Positions 12,560-26,644 of a DNA stretch of 64,000 bases are shown piece by piece (the first letter of the stretch is position 1; each line of letters begins with the position of its first letter). The notes under the pieces were generated by a model. The model saw only the letters and a program-made list of their open reading frames with translations. It had not been told where the DNA came from and made no database searches. The translations under genes and the position numbers were made by a program. The stretch lies in the NCBI GenBank assembly GCA_009741485.1, contig CM019227.1, positions 10,114,075 to 10,178,074 on the forward strand, read 5' to 3'. This DNA comes from Malurus cyaneus samueli (lineage: Eukaryota; Chordata; Aves; Passeriformes; Maluridae).

Positions 12560-12745
12560 GGCACAGGTTGCCCAGAGCAGCTGTGGCTGCCCCTGGATCC
12601 CTGGAAGTGTCTGAGGCCAGTCTGGACAGGGCTTGGAGCAGCCTGGTCTAACAGAAGATGTCCCTGCCCATGGCAGGGGTGGGACTGGACGGGCTTTAAG
12701 GTCTCACCCAACCCAAACCATTTTGGGATTTTGTGATTTGGGTTT
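12560..12745 (+). mobile_element. CR1 LINE 3' fragment
   Basis: Sense orientation: GGCACAGGTTGCCCAGAGCA, GGACAGGGCTTGGAGCAGCC, 'GTCCCTGCCCATGGCAGGGG' and then 'CAACCCAAACCATTTTGGGA', ending in a degenerate TTTTGTGATT terminus. Confidence 0.85.
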
Positions 12746-13359
12746 GTTTGGCTCTAACTCCTGCTGATCCTTGCTGGAGCCCGGGAGTTTGCCTGGTGCC
12801 TGCACAAAGGATAAAGGGATGAACTGGGCTCTGCTGAGTCTTCAGACTCTGCTGCTGGGCTAAAATCTGCCCTTGCTTTTAAGAAAGTTCAAAATATTAA
12901 AGTTTTCCCTAAGCAGCTTGAATCCCTGCAGCTTTGAGGGGAGTTTGAGGGGAGGACTGGCACCAGAGAACGGAGATGTTTCCTAGGCAGGTTTAATTTA
13001 GATGGAATCATGGGTGGTTTTTCCTGCTCTGCGTGGAAGTTGGGCAGTGTCCAGCCCTTCTGTTGGTTCGTACCTACCAATTTCACCTGGTATTTTCCAT
13101 GCTAAGACTGAGTTATTGAAAAACAATAAATCCCCAGCCAAGCCAGTGCATTGCTTTTTCATTGTTATGGCAACCATATAAAGAGAATAAAGCTGGATCC
13201 TGGTGATTGCTGGAAAAGGTCCCCACGAGTCCGTGGCAGTTGACTGAAGTCCATTAGCAGCACCTCCAGAGCCAGCTGGCACTTGGAATGGGAAGAGCAG
13301 GAGGGCCTTGCCAGCATTTTATGCAAGTTTATAATCTTTGTCCTTTATTTTCCTCCCAG

Positions 13360-13471
13360 GATCCGCGGAGCAAACACAAATTTAAAATCCACACGTACTC
13401 CAGCCCCACCTTCTGTGACCACTGCGGGTCGTTGCTGTACGGGCTCATTCACCAGGGGATGAAATGTGACA
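13360..13471 (+). CDS. PRKCB: PRKCB exon 4: C1A-C1B linker and first half of C1B
   Basis: 112 nt encoding residues 97-133 plus the first base of codon 134. It reads [19 protein letters not shown] then [18 protein letters not shown]. The His-x12-Cys-x2-Cys and the later Cys are the first zinc ligands of C1B, the second diacylglycerol/phorbol-binding finger. The acceptor is TCCTCCCAG and the donor is GTAAGT. Length matches the mammalian 112-nt exon, and I see no amino-acid change that would disturb the fold. Confidence 0.98.
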
Positions 13472-13639
13472 GTAAGTGATGGCATGGTGGGGGGCTCAGG
13501 CACCCCAAGAGGCTGGTGTGGAGCTGCAGGGCTCTGGGTACCTGAGGGGCACGAGTGTGGGGTGTCCCCGGGGCTGCTGCAGGGAGAGGGGAGGGAAAGG
13601 GGTTGGGATTGGGGGAGAACCTCCCTGCAAAACTCTGCA

Positions 13640-13985
13640 GCAGCATCCCCCCAAAATCCCTTTGTACAGCATCCCCAGTGCAGCAACATCCCCCAATCCC
13701 TTTGTACACATCCCAGTGCAGCAACATCCCTCCAAATCCCTTTGTACAGCATCCCTAGTGCAGCAACATCCCTCCAAATCCCTTTGTACAGCACCCCCAG
13801 TGCAGCAGCATCCCCCCACATCCCTTTCGGCAGCATCCCCTCATCCCCCAGTGCAGCAGCATCCCCCAATCACTTTCTCCATTCGCAGCCCCCCAGCAGC
13901 ATCCCCGGTAGCGCCCTTGCAGCATCCGCCCTCCTCCACCCTGCCCGCAGCATCCTTGCAGCATCACCCCGCCGCTCTGCAGCGC
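13640..13985. repeat. GCATCCC minisatellite, unit about 35-40 bp
   Basis: Imperfect tandem units combine 'AATCCCTTTGTACAGCATCC' with 'CCAGTGCAGCAACATCCC'. About six recognisable copies lie between 13640 and 13870, followed by degenerate CAGCATCC copies to about 13985. It starts roughly 170 bp after the exon 4 donor. Confidence 0.85.
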
Positions 13986-14274
13986 TGGCTCCGAGTGACA
14001 CCCTGTGGCCGTGGCCACGCGGTGCCAGCGCGGGGATTGCTGCGCGGGGAGGAGAAAACGGGGGGTGGAAGCAGAGGGAGAGGATGGAATCGGTAATTTT
14101 CCAAGTTAATCCTGTGTGTTCCTATTTAAGGGGACTGGGACAGGCGCTGGCGGCAGGAGCAGCGAGCTTGGCTGCTCCTTGCTCAGGGATCGGGAAGCTT
14201 GGCTGCCGTGGGAACAGCATATTCCCTAGAACCTTGGGAATCTTGCCAAGGGGAAGTGAATTGCTTTAAAATGT

Positions 14275-14340
14275 AAACACATATATATGGATCTTTATAT
14301 ATATAGAGAGAGATCTTTATGCCTCTCTATATATGCAGAT
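14275..14340. repeat. AT/GA simple sequence
   Basis: ACATATATATGG, TTTATATATATAGAGAGAGA and CTCTCTATATATG occur in a row and form a partly self-complementary simple stretch in intron 4. Confidence 0.7.
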
Positions 14341-14660
14341 ACCCAGGTAATTTTTAGTGCCCCTGTTTTGGCTCCCGGTAGATCCAGCTGAGCACCTGGG
14401 GGTGGTGGAGGAGAAGTTTAATGAGTCAGCAAATCCCAAGGAGTTTAGCAAGGCCTCGAAAGCTGGGGTTTCTCAGGCAGGACCCAGAACTGCTGGCAGG
14501 GGGTCCCTGTGGGTCCCTGTGCCCAGGCTCTGTGGGGTCTCCAGAAGGTCCATTTGCTGTGTGTTTATCCAGAATCCCTCACACCATCCCGCTTTCAGAG
14601 GAGGACAGGATGTGCCCATGCCCTTCTCACGTACCCTGTCAGCAGTGCCAGGGTGCTGAG

Positions 14661-14700
14661 TGTCCCCTTGTGTCCCCTTGTGTCCCCTTGTGTCCCTCAG
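14661..14700 (+). repeat. Four tandem 10-mers forming the exon 5 acceptor tract
   Basis: TGTCCCCTTG occurs three times back to back at 14661, 14671 and 14681. A fourth copy, TGTCCCTCAG, carries the splice acceptor AG at 14699-14700. The repeat is therefore the polypyrimidine tract of exon 5. Confidence 0.93.
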
Positions 14701-14829
14701 CCTGCATGATGAACGTGCACAAGCGCTGTGTGATGAACGTGCCCAGCCTGTGCGGGACGGACCACACGGAGCGCCGGGGCCGCATCTACATCCGGGCTGA
14801 CATCGACAAGGACGTGCTCACCGTCGTAG
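14701..14829 (+). CDS. PRKCB: PRKCB exon 5: second half of C1B and entry to C2
   Basis: 129 nt. The first two bases complete Thr134, then residues 135-176 follow, with the first base of codon 177 at the end. It reads [17 protein letters not shown], completing the C1B zinc ligands, then [20 protein letters not shown] and VLTVV, the first C2 strand. The donor is GTACGT. Length equals the mammalian exon. Small differences from the human protein lie in the C1-C2 linker (RADIDKD where human has QAHIDRE), a tolerant surface region. Confidence 0.98.
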
Positions 14830-15875
14830 GTACGTGTGTGATGGGGCTGTCTGGGGCTGCAGTGCCCGCTGTCAGTGCCCAGCAGCCCTGCAGAGCAGGA
14901 CAAGGGTTGAGCCTTCTCCGGGCGCTCTGCAGTCCTCGGGCAAAGCCTGGCTGCAGCTCTGTCAGCTCCATGTATTCATAGCACTTCCAGTCACAAACGC
15001 TTATTGAATGATGTAAAATTCCAGCACCTGCAGGACCCTGGGAAGGGTGTGGTTTGTGGCAGGGAATGGGATTATCCCATCTGTAGAGGCTTTTTCCACC
15101 CGGATTTTGAGAAGACAATGTGTGTAAGCACCCCACAAAACATTTAGCCACGTTCTCCCGAAGCCTCTTGTCCCCAGCACGGGGACACCAGCCCAGGATG
15201 TGGCTCTGGGGCTCATGGAGCAGTGCCAGCAGGGTGGAGGCACGGATTGCTGTCGGTGGGCACGGCAGTGCCAGCCCGTAGGGTTTGTGTGGTGCAGCTG
15301 AGCTGTGCCATGCTGGGAGGAGGCTCCTGCCCACGCCGGGTGACCGGGCAGCTCCGGGCACTGGGCTCTGCAGGGGCGGCCGAGCTGCCATGGATATTCC
15401 CAGCTGAGTCAAAGCCAGGGCTGTGAAGTGTGAATGCCCCCCTGTGCCCACGCTTCCAGGGCCAGTGCCCCTGTGTGGGTCTGGCACCCCGGGCTGGGAC
15501 ACCCAGGGCAACACCGGATCCTTCTCCACCATCCCACAGCCCTGGCTGGCTCTCCCCGCAGGAGTCTGGCTTCCCACATCCTGTCACAGAGCAGCCCTGA
15601 CATCCCCAGGGTTGTTTCTGTGGGATGGGGCTGGCTCTGTGGGATCCTATGGTGCTCCTCACCAGTCTGATGGTTGCTTATCCCCCTGGGGAGAGCCATT
15701 AGGAGCAGTCTCAAAAAAAAAAAATACCAAGTTGTTAAAAATGTCAATGAAAAATTGAAAAAAAAAGTTGTGGAGGATTTTATAATTTAGTTTTTATTTA
15801 TTTGTCCTTAAGGGAGAGCCTCAGTGGACCAGGCAGAACTATGTTTTCAGCAGTCCTGCTTGCCAGGTGCCTTCC

Positions 15876-15925
15876 TGAAGGTTGGATTTGTGATCTTGGA
15901 GGTCTCTTCCAGCCTTTAGGATCTT
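15876..15925 (+). mobile_element. CR1 LINE 3' end (short)
   Basis: GATCTTGGAGGTCTCTTCCA, then GCCTTTAGGATCTTGTGGTT matches the sense CR1 terminus. Confidence 0.6.
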
Positions 15926-16359
15926 GTGGTTCCATCCAGCCTCCATCAGATGGGTGCAGAGCTCACTCTCCTGCCGGCACCACAGGCTCCCACTGCTCTG
16001 GAGGCAGGGGAGGAGCTCCCCTGGCCTCCTTCTGTGCAGCTGGATTCTCATTTCTTCAGCTGGCTTTGAAAGGCTGTTTTATTTCTGGCCCTTTATGGAG
16101 GTGTTGGTGAAAACGTGTCAGCTGTTGGCTTTTCCAGAAAGGAAGGGAAGCGTGCTGAGCTCTCCAGCTCTGCCTTGGAGCTGGCAGAGGAGTGGGAGTG
16201 CTTTGGGAGAGGAGAGCTGGGCCCTGGGGAGCCCAGATGGCCCCAAAGCAGAGTGGGCACCCAGCCCTTGGGAGATGGAGCCACCCAGTGCTGTGCTGGC
16301 ACCGCTGAGGGACCACCTGCAATCCTGGGGACAGCTCTGGGCCCCTCACAGAGAGGGGA

Positions 16360-16770
16360 CATTGAGGCTGGGGCATGGCCAGGGAAGGGAATGGAACTTG
16401 GGAAGGGTCTGGAGCCCAGGAGCAGCTGGGAAGGGAGCTGGGAAAGGGGCTCAGCCTGGAGCAAAGGGGGATCAGGGGGAACCTTGTGGCTCTGCACAAC
16501 TCCCTGACAGGAGGGGACAGCCGGGGGGTCGGGCTGTGCTCCAGGAACAGGGACAGGAGGAGAGGGAACGGCCTCAGGCTGGGCCAGGGGAGGTTTATAT
16601 TGGATACTGGGAGAATTCCTTCATGGAAATGCTGCCCAGCCCTGGCACAGCTGCTCAGGGCAGGGGTGGAGTCCCATCCCTGGAGGGATTTAACAGCCAT
16701 GTGGATGTGACACTTGGGGACATGGGTTAGTAGTGGCCTTGGTGGTGCTGGAGCAATGGATCATCCAGGC
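16360..16770 (+). mobile_element. CR1 LINE 3' fragment (about 400 bp, longest in the window)
   Basis: Sense-strand blocks in order include 'GGGGGAACCTTGTGGCTCTG', 'GCTCAGGGCAGGGGTGGAGT', CCCATCCCTGGAGGGATTTA, ATGTGGATGTGACACTTGGG and 'GGTTAGTAGTGGCCTTGGTG'. These are the interior and 3' part of a CR1 element. Its translated frames are broken. Confidence 0.8.
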
Positions 16771-16863
16771 ACTGCTCATCCATGCTGGCCTCAGAGGAAT
16801 TTCCCAGCCCAGCCAATTGCTGCAGGACGTGCCCGGGTGGGGAGGCGGCGGGCGGGGGCACAG

Positions 16864-16941
<78 letters not shown>
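16864..16941. repeat. Hexanucleotide array: (CCAGAA)6 CCAGAG (CCTGAG)6
   Basis: Six perfect CCAGAA copies, one hybrid CCAGAG, then six perfect CCTGAG copies, all in the same register (78 bp). Apparent Pro-Glu or Asn-Gln peptides in overlapping frames come from the repeat and are not a gene. Confidence 0.95.
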
Positions 16942-16943
<2 letters not shown>

Positions 16944-17470
16944 AGGCTGCCTCGGAGCAGATGGCGGGTGGGAAATGCCCTTTCGGCGTTTTCTGCAGGA
17001 ATGCCGGTGCGGGGCGGGCAGGGGGTGGGTGGATTTCTGTCGGGGACGGGCTCAGGATGGGGGAGAGCCCCCGATCCGGGCAGGGGTGGGAGGCGGCGCT
17101 GCCCGAGGGGTGAGCCCCGCTTCAGTCCTGCTGCTCGGGGAACTGTTGGGGATCGGGGACATCCCTCTGGCTCACCAGCTGGGCGGACCCCTGCCCAGCA
17201 ATTTGGGAGGCTTTCCCGTGTCCAAGAGCATCCCAGCTGCGGGGTGTGAAGTGCCCGGGGCGGGGAGCAGCGGGCAGGGCAGGGCCGGTGCCTGCAGGCG
17301 GCAGCACGGGCACGGACAACTGCTGTTGATTTTCCTCTTCTTCGAGATGGCAAATTGTACAGGGATTTGCCGTGTGCTCCTCAGCTCTGTGCTTTGCTTT
17401 GCTCTTACTCGGATTTTTTTTTTTCCTTTTCTTTGTAAACGTGATCTTTCCTTCCCGATGGAAAACACAG

Positions 17471-17690
17471 ATTTTCATGGAATCATTGAATCCTGGAATG
17501 GTTTGGATTGGAAGGGATTTTAACACTCATCTCTGAAGCTCATGGGCAGGGACACCTTCCACTGTCCCAGGCTGCTCCAAGCCCTGTCCAGCCTGGCCTT
17601 GGACACTTCCAGGGATCCAGGGGCAGCCACAGCTTCTCTGGGCACCCTGTGCCAGGGCCTCCCCCCCCTCACAGGGAAGAATTCCCAGGA
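17471..17690 (-). mobile_element. CR1 LINE 3' fragment
   Basis: ATGGAATCATTGAATCCTGG, then GGTTTGGATTGGAAGGGATT, GGGCAGGGACACCTTCCACT and 'GGGCACCCTGTGCCAGGGCC' give a nearly complete antisense 3' end. Confidence 0.9.
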
Positions 17691-18479
17691 TTTAGGATGT
17701 GGGATGTGTCTCTGAGCCCCTGGTCCAGGAGGTAGATGTGCAGGCGAGGCATCGCCTGGCTGGTGTGGAACAGGAGCAAATGCACATTCACAGTCCCTGT
17801 CCTGCTCTGGGCTTTAATCAAGTGTCCTATTAGTGGGAAAAAACTGTGGAATCTATCAGGAAATCCCAGCACATTAACGTGGCATTGCGCAGTTCTGCTT
17901 CTGTAACAGCAAAGCTGCCCAATGCAGATTATGCTGAGCCTGTTGTTTTAAGGGACATGAATATTCGAGTCTGGGAAATGGAGGGTTGGGAGGGTGTGAA
18001 GGCTGCGAGTCCATTGAAGCTGCTGCATGGAGGACTCTGTGCACGGCTCCTCTCCAGAGCTGGCTCTTCCCACCTCGTTCCGTGTCCACTGTGTGTCAGA
18101 GCATCCCACTGCACCTTCGTGTCTGCTCTCAGGGGAGCAGTGGGTAAAGGGACAAGGTCTCAGAGGTTAAAAGGGATTCAGGGACAGAAGAACTGAAGGG
18201 TTTGTGCTGTGGGCAGTGGAGAACCCTCTGTGTCACCTTCGCCCAGGTGTGTGGGGCAGAGGGTGCCCTGTGCTCTGCCAGGGCTGTGTGACAGTGCCAC
18301 CTGGGGTTCCCTCCTCTCCCTCGGGAATGGTGGCCAAGTGCTGATGTTCCCGGTGGTTCCTGCACTGCCAAGAGCCCCCCCTGGGCCCACGGTGCCAGCT
18401 GAGCCCCTCGGTGCTCCTGGCAGCGCCTGCGGGGACCGGAGCTTCCCTATTTACCCACCTGATGAGGGAAAACAGTGAC

Positions 18480-18660
18480 CAAAACTGAAACAAATTATGC
18501 TGTGATTAGATAAACGAGCTGGAAGTGCGTTAATTAATAATCACCGGCCCAGGCAGATGCAGCCAGAATGTGCCTTTCCCATTGTATGAGCATGTGCAAA
18601 TATATTCTTATCAGAGCATTAATTAAGTGTTTTAACTCACAAGGGTGTTAATCTGAGTGC
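18480..18660. promoter_or_regulatory. AT-rich candidate conserved non-coding element
   Basis: Non-repetitive AT-rich stretch with 'GCGTTAATTAATAATC' and 'GAGCATTAATTAAGTG', giving several TTAATTAA/TAATTA cores in 120 bp. It is unlike the flanking GC-rich intron. Function is inferred from composition only. Confidence 0.3.
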
Positions 18661-18854
18661 AGGGGGCTGGCTGGGATGGGGCTGCTCCTGCTGGGGATGT
18701 TGGTGCTGCTGCAGGGAGGAAGAGTAGTGGTGCAGCTCAGCCCGAGACTTTTTCCCTCTCCAAAACCCCATCCAGGAGCTGTGGAATCGGCAATGGGCTA
18801 GGATGAGGTGGTGGATCTTGCAGTGAGCCAGGCTTTGGAAGAGTTTTTCACAGG

Positions 18855-19010
18855 TCTATAGAATCCTGGAGTGGTTTATTTTCCAGACCATCCAGCCCTC
18901 ACCGTGGGCAGGAACACCTTCCATTAGACCAGGTTGCTCCAAGCCCTTGAACCCTTCCAGGGATGTGACAGCCACAGTTTCTCTGGGCAATCTGTGCCAG
19001 CGCCTTTTCC
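18855..19010 (-). mobile_element. CR1 LINE 3' fragment
   Basis: CTATAGAATCCTGGAGTGGT, then GGGCAGGAACACCTTCCATT, AGACCAGGTTGCTCCAAGCC and 'TCTCTGGGCAATCTGTGCCA' match antisense CR1. Confidence 0.85.
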
Positions 19011-19744
19011 TTTGGAAGGCAGTGGGAAGCAGAACTTCCTGCACTGAACACATCCATGGTCCTGTGTGCTCAGAGAGGAGGGGACAGGATGTGACAGCCC
19101 ATGGGAGCCGCCTGGAGAGCGGGGTAGGAGTGGGTTTGTTGTAGGCTTTTTTTTCTTAATTTCACATCAAAGTGAACCCCCTGTGGTGTATTTAGGAAAT
19201 AACTTTCTGGGGTTTTTTTTATCCAATATGTATTAATCTTGCCTTTCCTTGAACACCTGGGGGCTGGAGAAAGGGCCTTGCCCTGCTCTCACAGCCACAG
19301 TGAGCTCCTGGCCATGCCCTTTGTGGTCACTGAGTGCCCAGACAGCCCGTGTTCCTCCCTGCTTTGGGCACGTGGCAGACTGATGCTGCTTCCCACGTTT
19401 CCCATGGGGATGTGGGTGTCTCTTCCCAAGCCTGTTCCCGCAGTTACGGCTGCCTGAGTAATTCAGGGATGTTGTCTGAATCGTTATTGAGAAGCTATTG
19501 CAAATGTTGCAGAATAAATTATTCAAATGTCATTCACCCAGCTCTGCCTGCCCTGGCCCTGCGAGACACAGGGGTGACATCTCCTTCTCCTGGCAGTGGA
19601 GCAGTGTCCCTGCTGCTGTGGAAATTGTGTGGAGGAGGAGAACACAGTCCAGAGATGTCCAGAGATGTCCAGGACTTACCAATGCCTTGTCCTGGCCATG
19701 GTCTGAGCCCACAGTGGCACCTCCTTGGCCAGACTTGGTAGCCA

Positions 19745-20140
19745 GAGTGATTTAGGACTTACTTTAAATGGGATTGTAATATTCTTACTCATCGCCGTTA
19801 ATAATGATGTTACTACTTCTTAATGATGCACAAAACTGTCAGGATATGAGAGATGTGAAACTATTTTACATCAAATTTAGCTGTCAAATAAATGCTATAA
19901 ATGTTGGCGAGGAGCATGTCTCCCCTGCCGTGAGGTATCGCTGCTGCGCCGCTCCAGGTTTTTATTTTTCCGTCACTTAATTGTTGATTTCTGCTTGAAA
20001 AGTCAGGAAGTTTCTTAAGGTCAAGCAGAAGCATTTTGGTTTTTTTTAAATGAATAGATAAAATTATTCCCATTAATGAAATTTTGAGGCCTGCACGCTG
20101 AGATAATAACATGAGGTAATCAAATCTCATGCTTCAGGGC
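19745..20140. promoter_or_regulatory. AT-rich candidate conserved non-coding block
   Basis: About 400 bp of non-repetitive AT-rich sequence ('GCCGTTAATAATGATGTTAC', 'TTCCCATTAATGAAATTTTG') within a GC-rich intron. No reading frame or repeat explains it. A regulatory or conserved role is inference only. Confidence 0.28.
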
Positions 20141-22150
20141 ATAAACTGATTAACTGCGAGGGCCAGGAACAACTTCTCCTGTTCCTTAAAGAAGCGAAGG
20201 GCGGCCTGATAAACAACACAGGGTTGTTCATTAGCCTCCAGAGGATGCTGTGGTGCCTGTTGGGACAGTGGAACGCAGAGCAGAGTGGGAGCTGATTGTG
20301 TGTGACATCATTTTGTGTCTCCTCCCAGCGAGGGGACACCAGCCCATGTGAGACCTCAGAACCACATTCTGCTGCTCACATGGGGATTCCTCGAGTGCTG
20401 CTGCCGACCCTGGAGCAGTGAAGAGGGAGGTCACCAGCGAGGACTGTACCCACTGCCCTGCCCTGGTGCTGCTGGTCAGTGCCCAGTCCTGGCACTGGCA
20501 TTGAGCTGTCCCCCCTTCCCCGAGGCTCCCACAGCTCCCTGTGCTGCAGGTGGGCACTGAAAACATTTCCATCATCATTTCAAGCCAGGAAAGTGACAAA
20601 AGGCTCCAGGGCAGTGTGTGCACAGGCCCCAGTCCAGCAGAGCACTGGGAGCACCGATCCCTGTGCCGTGGCAGCACCAGGGTCACACAAGGAGCCCCAA
20701 GGTGGTGGCACTGGCTGTGCTTTAGGGTTCCTCCCACCCCAAACTATTCGAGGCTTCAATGATTCCATGACAGCATCCCTGGCGAGCTCCCCTGTGCCTC
20801 TGTCGGGGATGAAGTCATTTCTTCCCTGTGCCAGAGGGGCAGGAGGTGGCGGGGCTGCTGCAGCTGCCTCCTCCCCTGGGTGCGAGGAGCACAGAGCTGC
20901 AGGATGGAGGGGGCAGCGGCGCTTCCCGGCAGGCTCACACCTCTCCCCGTCTCACGAGCTGCTGGCAGGGCTGTCACGTTTGATAAATGAGCTCGTTTAT
21001 AAATGCAGAGTTGAATTTTGGCTACGAGTTTTATTCCGTGGAGCTGGAAATCGGGCAGCGCTTCGGGAGCGCAGCTATAGATGGCAGATTTTGGGGCATT
21101 GATTTGCTTTTCAAAACTCCCGAGTTCCCAGCCTCATCAGAAATTCCTCACTGGTGAGTTGGGAACTGGGCAATTGGTTTTACTCTTCTGACTCTGGAAA
21201 TGCCTTCTGCCATCCTGTAGTGCTGCATGTGCAGCTGGAGTCCTCTCCTCCTCCTGGAATTGAGGGGTGAAGCTGAGCCCCCCTTAAGCCCCACAGCAGA
21301 GCTGCTGGTGGGATCTGCTGGGGTTTCAGGCTGTTCCCAACCTGATCCCTGGGCTTCGTGTCCACCTGGGGATGGGGTTCTGCTCTGGGCTGCCTTGCAA
21401 ACAGCTTTTCCCCAGGTTATGGCTCGGCTCCATCCTGGACTTCCCATCTCTGACATCTCTGCTCAGGCTGGGGGGAAGATAAGATCCTTCTCCTGGCAGA
21501 GAGGCCCTTCTGGACTTAATCTGGCTGAAGAGACTCGGCTCAGCCTGGCTGTATTTAATTTGTCCAAACTGCAATCCAATTACAAGCAGCTGAGTCACCT
21601 CAGCTTCGCTCTTCCCGCTCTGCTCCTGCTTCCCGGAGGAGCTGCTCCGGCCCCTGGAGCCGGGGTGGTGCTGCCAAGCGGGCAAATGGTGGTGTCCTGT
21701 GGGCAAATGATGGTCCCTGTGGGTGTCCTGGAGTCCCTCAGCTCAGCCCCAGGGGCCCCAGCTGTGCTGGATCCTTTGGGTCCCTGCTCCACCCCGCCGC
21801 CGTTTCCACTCCTCGAGGAAAGCTCCATCCCCAGGCCCCCACAAATCAGTGCAATTCTGCTTCCCAAGGGGCAAGGGGAGACAAATCAGCTTTAAACTGC
21901 TTAAAACTGAGAGCAAACAACAAATCATCCTGTCAGAAAGTAAAAATAATCTCCTGAGTCGACCCTGCAGCCTCCCCCATCCACGAGAGCTGCGTTTGCT
22001 CGGCGTTAATTATGTCGTTCTTCATGTAATGCCCATGTCTGCACAGATCCCGTTTAATTCTGCTTTTAATCACTATTTTCACACTTACTCTTGGCACGCA
22101 GGGAAGTTGTCAGTTGTTGGGTATTTTTATAGCTGGAATACTGAATTTAA

Positions 22151-24924
<2,774 letters not shown>

Positions 24925-25910
24925 TGATTTTTCTTGGGCTCAGGGGTTTTTCTCAGTGCCATGCCCTCAGCGAGGGACTTCCCCTGCCAGCTCTTTTCCT
25001 GGGAACATGGAGCAGGGTCCAGCTCCCCAGAGAAGCTCCAAGGAGAAATGTCTATTTACTACTTAATAAGCCATGGAGGTTCTTGCTGAATGATTGACCC
25101 AGACATTGCTGAATTAGCAGATCTTTGCCATTTTTCAGCATAGCTGAAATCTCCACAGAACCCTGGGAATGAGTGTGGTACATCTGGAGACTCACATGCA
25201 ATGAGCCATACAGAAATAAAAGAGTTGCCCTTATGGTTCTCAGCGTGAACTCTGTAATTGTAGCAGTGATTGGAGAGTTAGTTCCTGTTCTCCTTTCTTT
25301 TTATCTTATTTATATACAATTTTGCTGAATATCCAAGGAAAGACAATTCTAATACAACCAGTGGTTTTTGGCTCTGCAAAGAACTAACAACTGGTTTTCA
25401 TTGCATTTCATGATGTTCCAGTGTTGTTAAAATGGTCTGGGAAGTCAGATGAGGAGTTGTCTACAGAAAACACTTTGTGCAGAGGTGGTGTGTGAAAACC
25501 CCAGAGTCCATTCCTTAGGTTTTCAGTGCAGGGGCTTTTCAGCTGCTCAGAGGTGCTGCAGGTGACCTTGAGTGGGGAATTCTGCAGCCTGGAGAACCTT
25601 GTGAGAACCAATTAGCAGCAGCAAAGGCTTGAGATTCCCCGTGAGGTGCTATCTGGAGGGGCTGCCAGCAGCCGCCAAATTGAACCGCCGGGATCGGGTT
25701 AATGGAATTTCATGCTAGGCTGAGCTCAGCACAGGCCTCACACTGCCACAGATTTCTATAAATTAAAAGGGAATAAATTGTGAGAGAGCTTTTACGGGAG
25801 GAGGAGCAGCACATCAGAGCCCCTGGCTTGGGGAGGAGGATGGGGTCTGGTGTTTAAAAACGGGGGGCTTTGTGAGGGTCTCAGCTGTGATGGAAGGAGG
25901 AGGTGGCTGG

Positions 25911-26560
25911 GGGTGCAGGAGGGGCTGTGTGTCTGTCTGGGGGTGCAGGAGGGGCTGTGTGTCTGTTTGGGGGTGCAGGAGGGGCTGTGTGTCTGTTTGG
26001 GGGTGCAGACAGGGGGCTCTGTGTCTGTTTGGGGGTGCAGGAGGGGCTGTGTGTCTGTTTGGGGGTGCAGGAGGGGCTGTGTGTCTGTTTGGGGGTGCAG
26101 ACAGGGGGCTCTGTGTCTGTTTGGGGGTGCAGGAGGGGCTGTGTGTCTGTTGGGGGTGCAGGAGGGGCTGTGTGTCTGTTTGGGGGTGCAGACAGGGGGC
26201 TCTGTGTCTGTTTGGGGGTGCAGGAGGGGCTGTGTGTCTGTCTGGGGGTGCAGGAGGGGCTGTGTGTCTGTTGGGGGTGCAGGAGGGGGCTGTGTGTCTG
26301 TCGTTGGGGGTGCAGACAGGGGGCTCTGTGTCTGTTTGGGGGTGCAGGAGGGGCTGTGTGTCTGTCTGGGGGTGCAGGAGGGGGCTGTGTGTCTGTTTGG
26401 GGTGCAGGAAGGGGCTGTGTCTGTTTTGGGGTGCAGAGGGGCTGTGTGTCTGTTTGGGGGTGCAGACAGGGGGCTCTGTGTCTGTTTGGGGGTGCAGAAG
26501 GGGGCTGTGTGTCTGTCTGTCTGTCGGGAGGTGCAGGAGAGGGCTCTCTGGCTGTTTGGG
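25911..26560. repeat. G-rich minisatellite with two unit types in higher-order arrangement
   Basis: About 20 tandem units. Type A is 30 bp (GGAGGGGCTGTGTGTCTGTT plus TGGGGGTGCA). Type B is 32 bp and begins GACAGGGGGCTCTGTGTCTG. The order is A A A B, A A B, A A B, A A A B, A A A A B, then degenerate copies, so type B recurs about every 92-150 bp. Each unit boundary brings a GGGGG and a GGGG run on the + strand. Long open frames on both strands are artefacts of the repeat. Confidence 0.95.
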
Positions 26561-26644
26561 GGGCTGTCTGTTCTGGACTGATCCAAATGGATTTGTGGCT
26601 TCCCACATTCAGCCTGAGCCAGCACAGGGCTGCGATTCCTTCTG

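Larger units (their letters stand above)
4179..13359 (+). other. PRKCB: PRKCB intron 3
   Basis: 9.2 kb with no coding exon. It contains CR1 fragments at about 4293-4440, 9473-9560, 10370-10545, 11593-11640 (weak) and 12560-12745, AT-rich simple sequence near 6500-6690, and an AT-rich stretch at 8040-8250 that stands out from the GC-rich surroundings. The remainder is unremarkable intron. Confidence 0.85.
13472..14700 (+). other. PRKCB: PRKCB intron 4
   Basis: 1.2 kb. It holds a GCATCCC minisatellite near its 5' end, an AT/GA-rich simple stretch near 14275-14340, and a 10-bp tandem repeat that abuts the exon 5 acceptor. No coding sequence. Confidence 0.85.

Noticed and set aside
16714..17523. 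269-residue plus-strand frame with a Pro-Glu repeat
   Set aside because: The Pro-Glu run is the CCAGAA/CCTGAG hexamer array, and the rest crosses CR1 sequence. No family recognised.
20735..20775. Possible CR1 terminus ('GAGGCTTCAATGATTCCATG')
   Set aside because: Only about 30 bases resemble the terminus, with no adjoining CR1 sequence. Too weak to list.
25911..26560. CRISPR-like regular repeats
   Set aside because: Units are directly tandem with no unique spacers and lie in a vertebrate intron. A minisatellite explains them.
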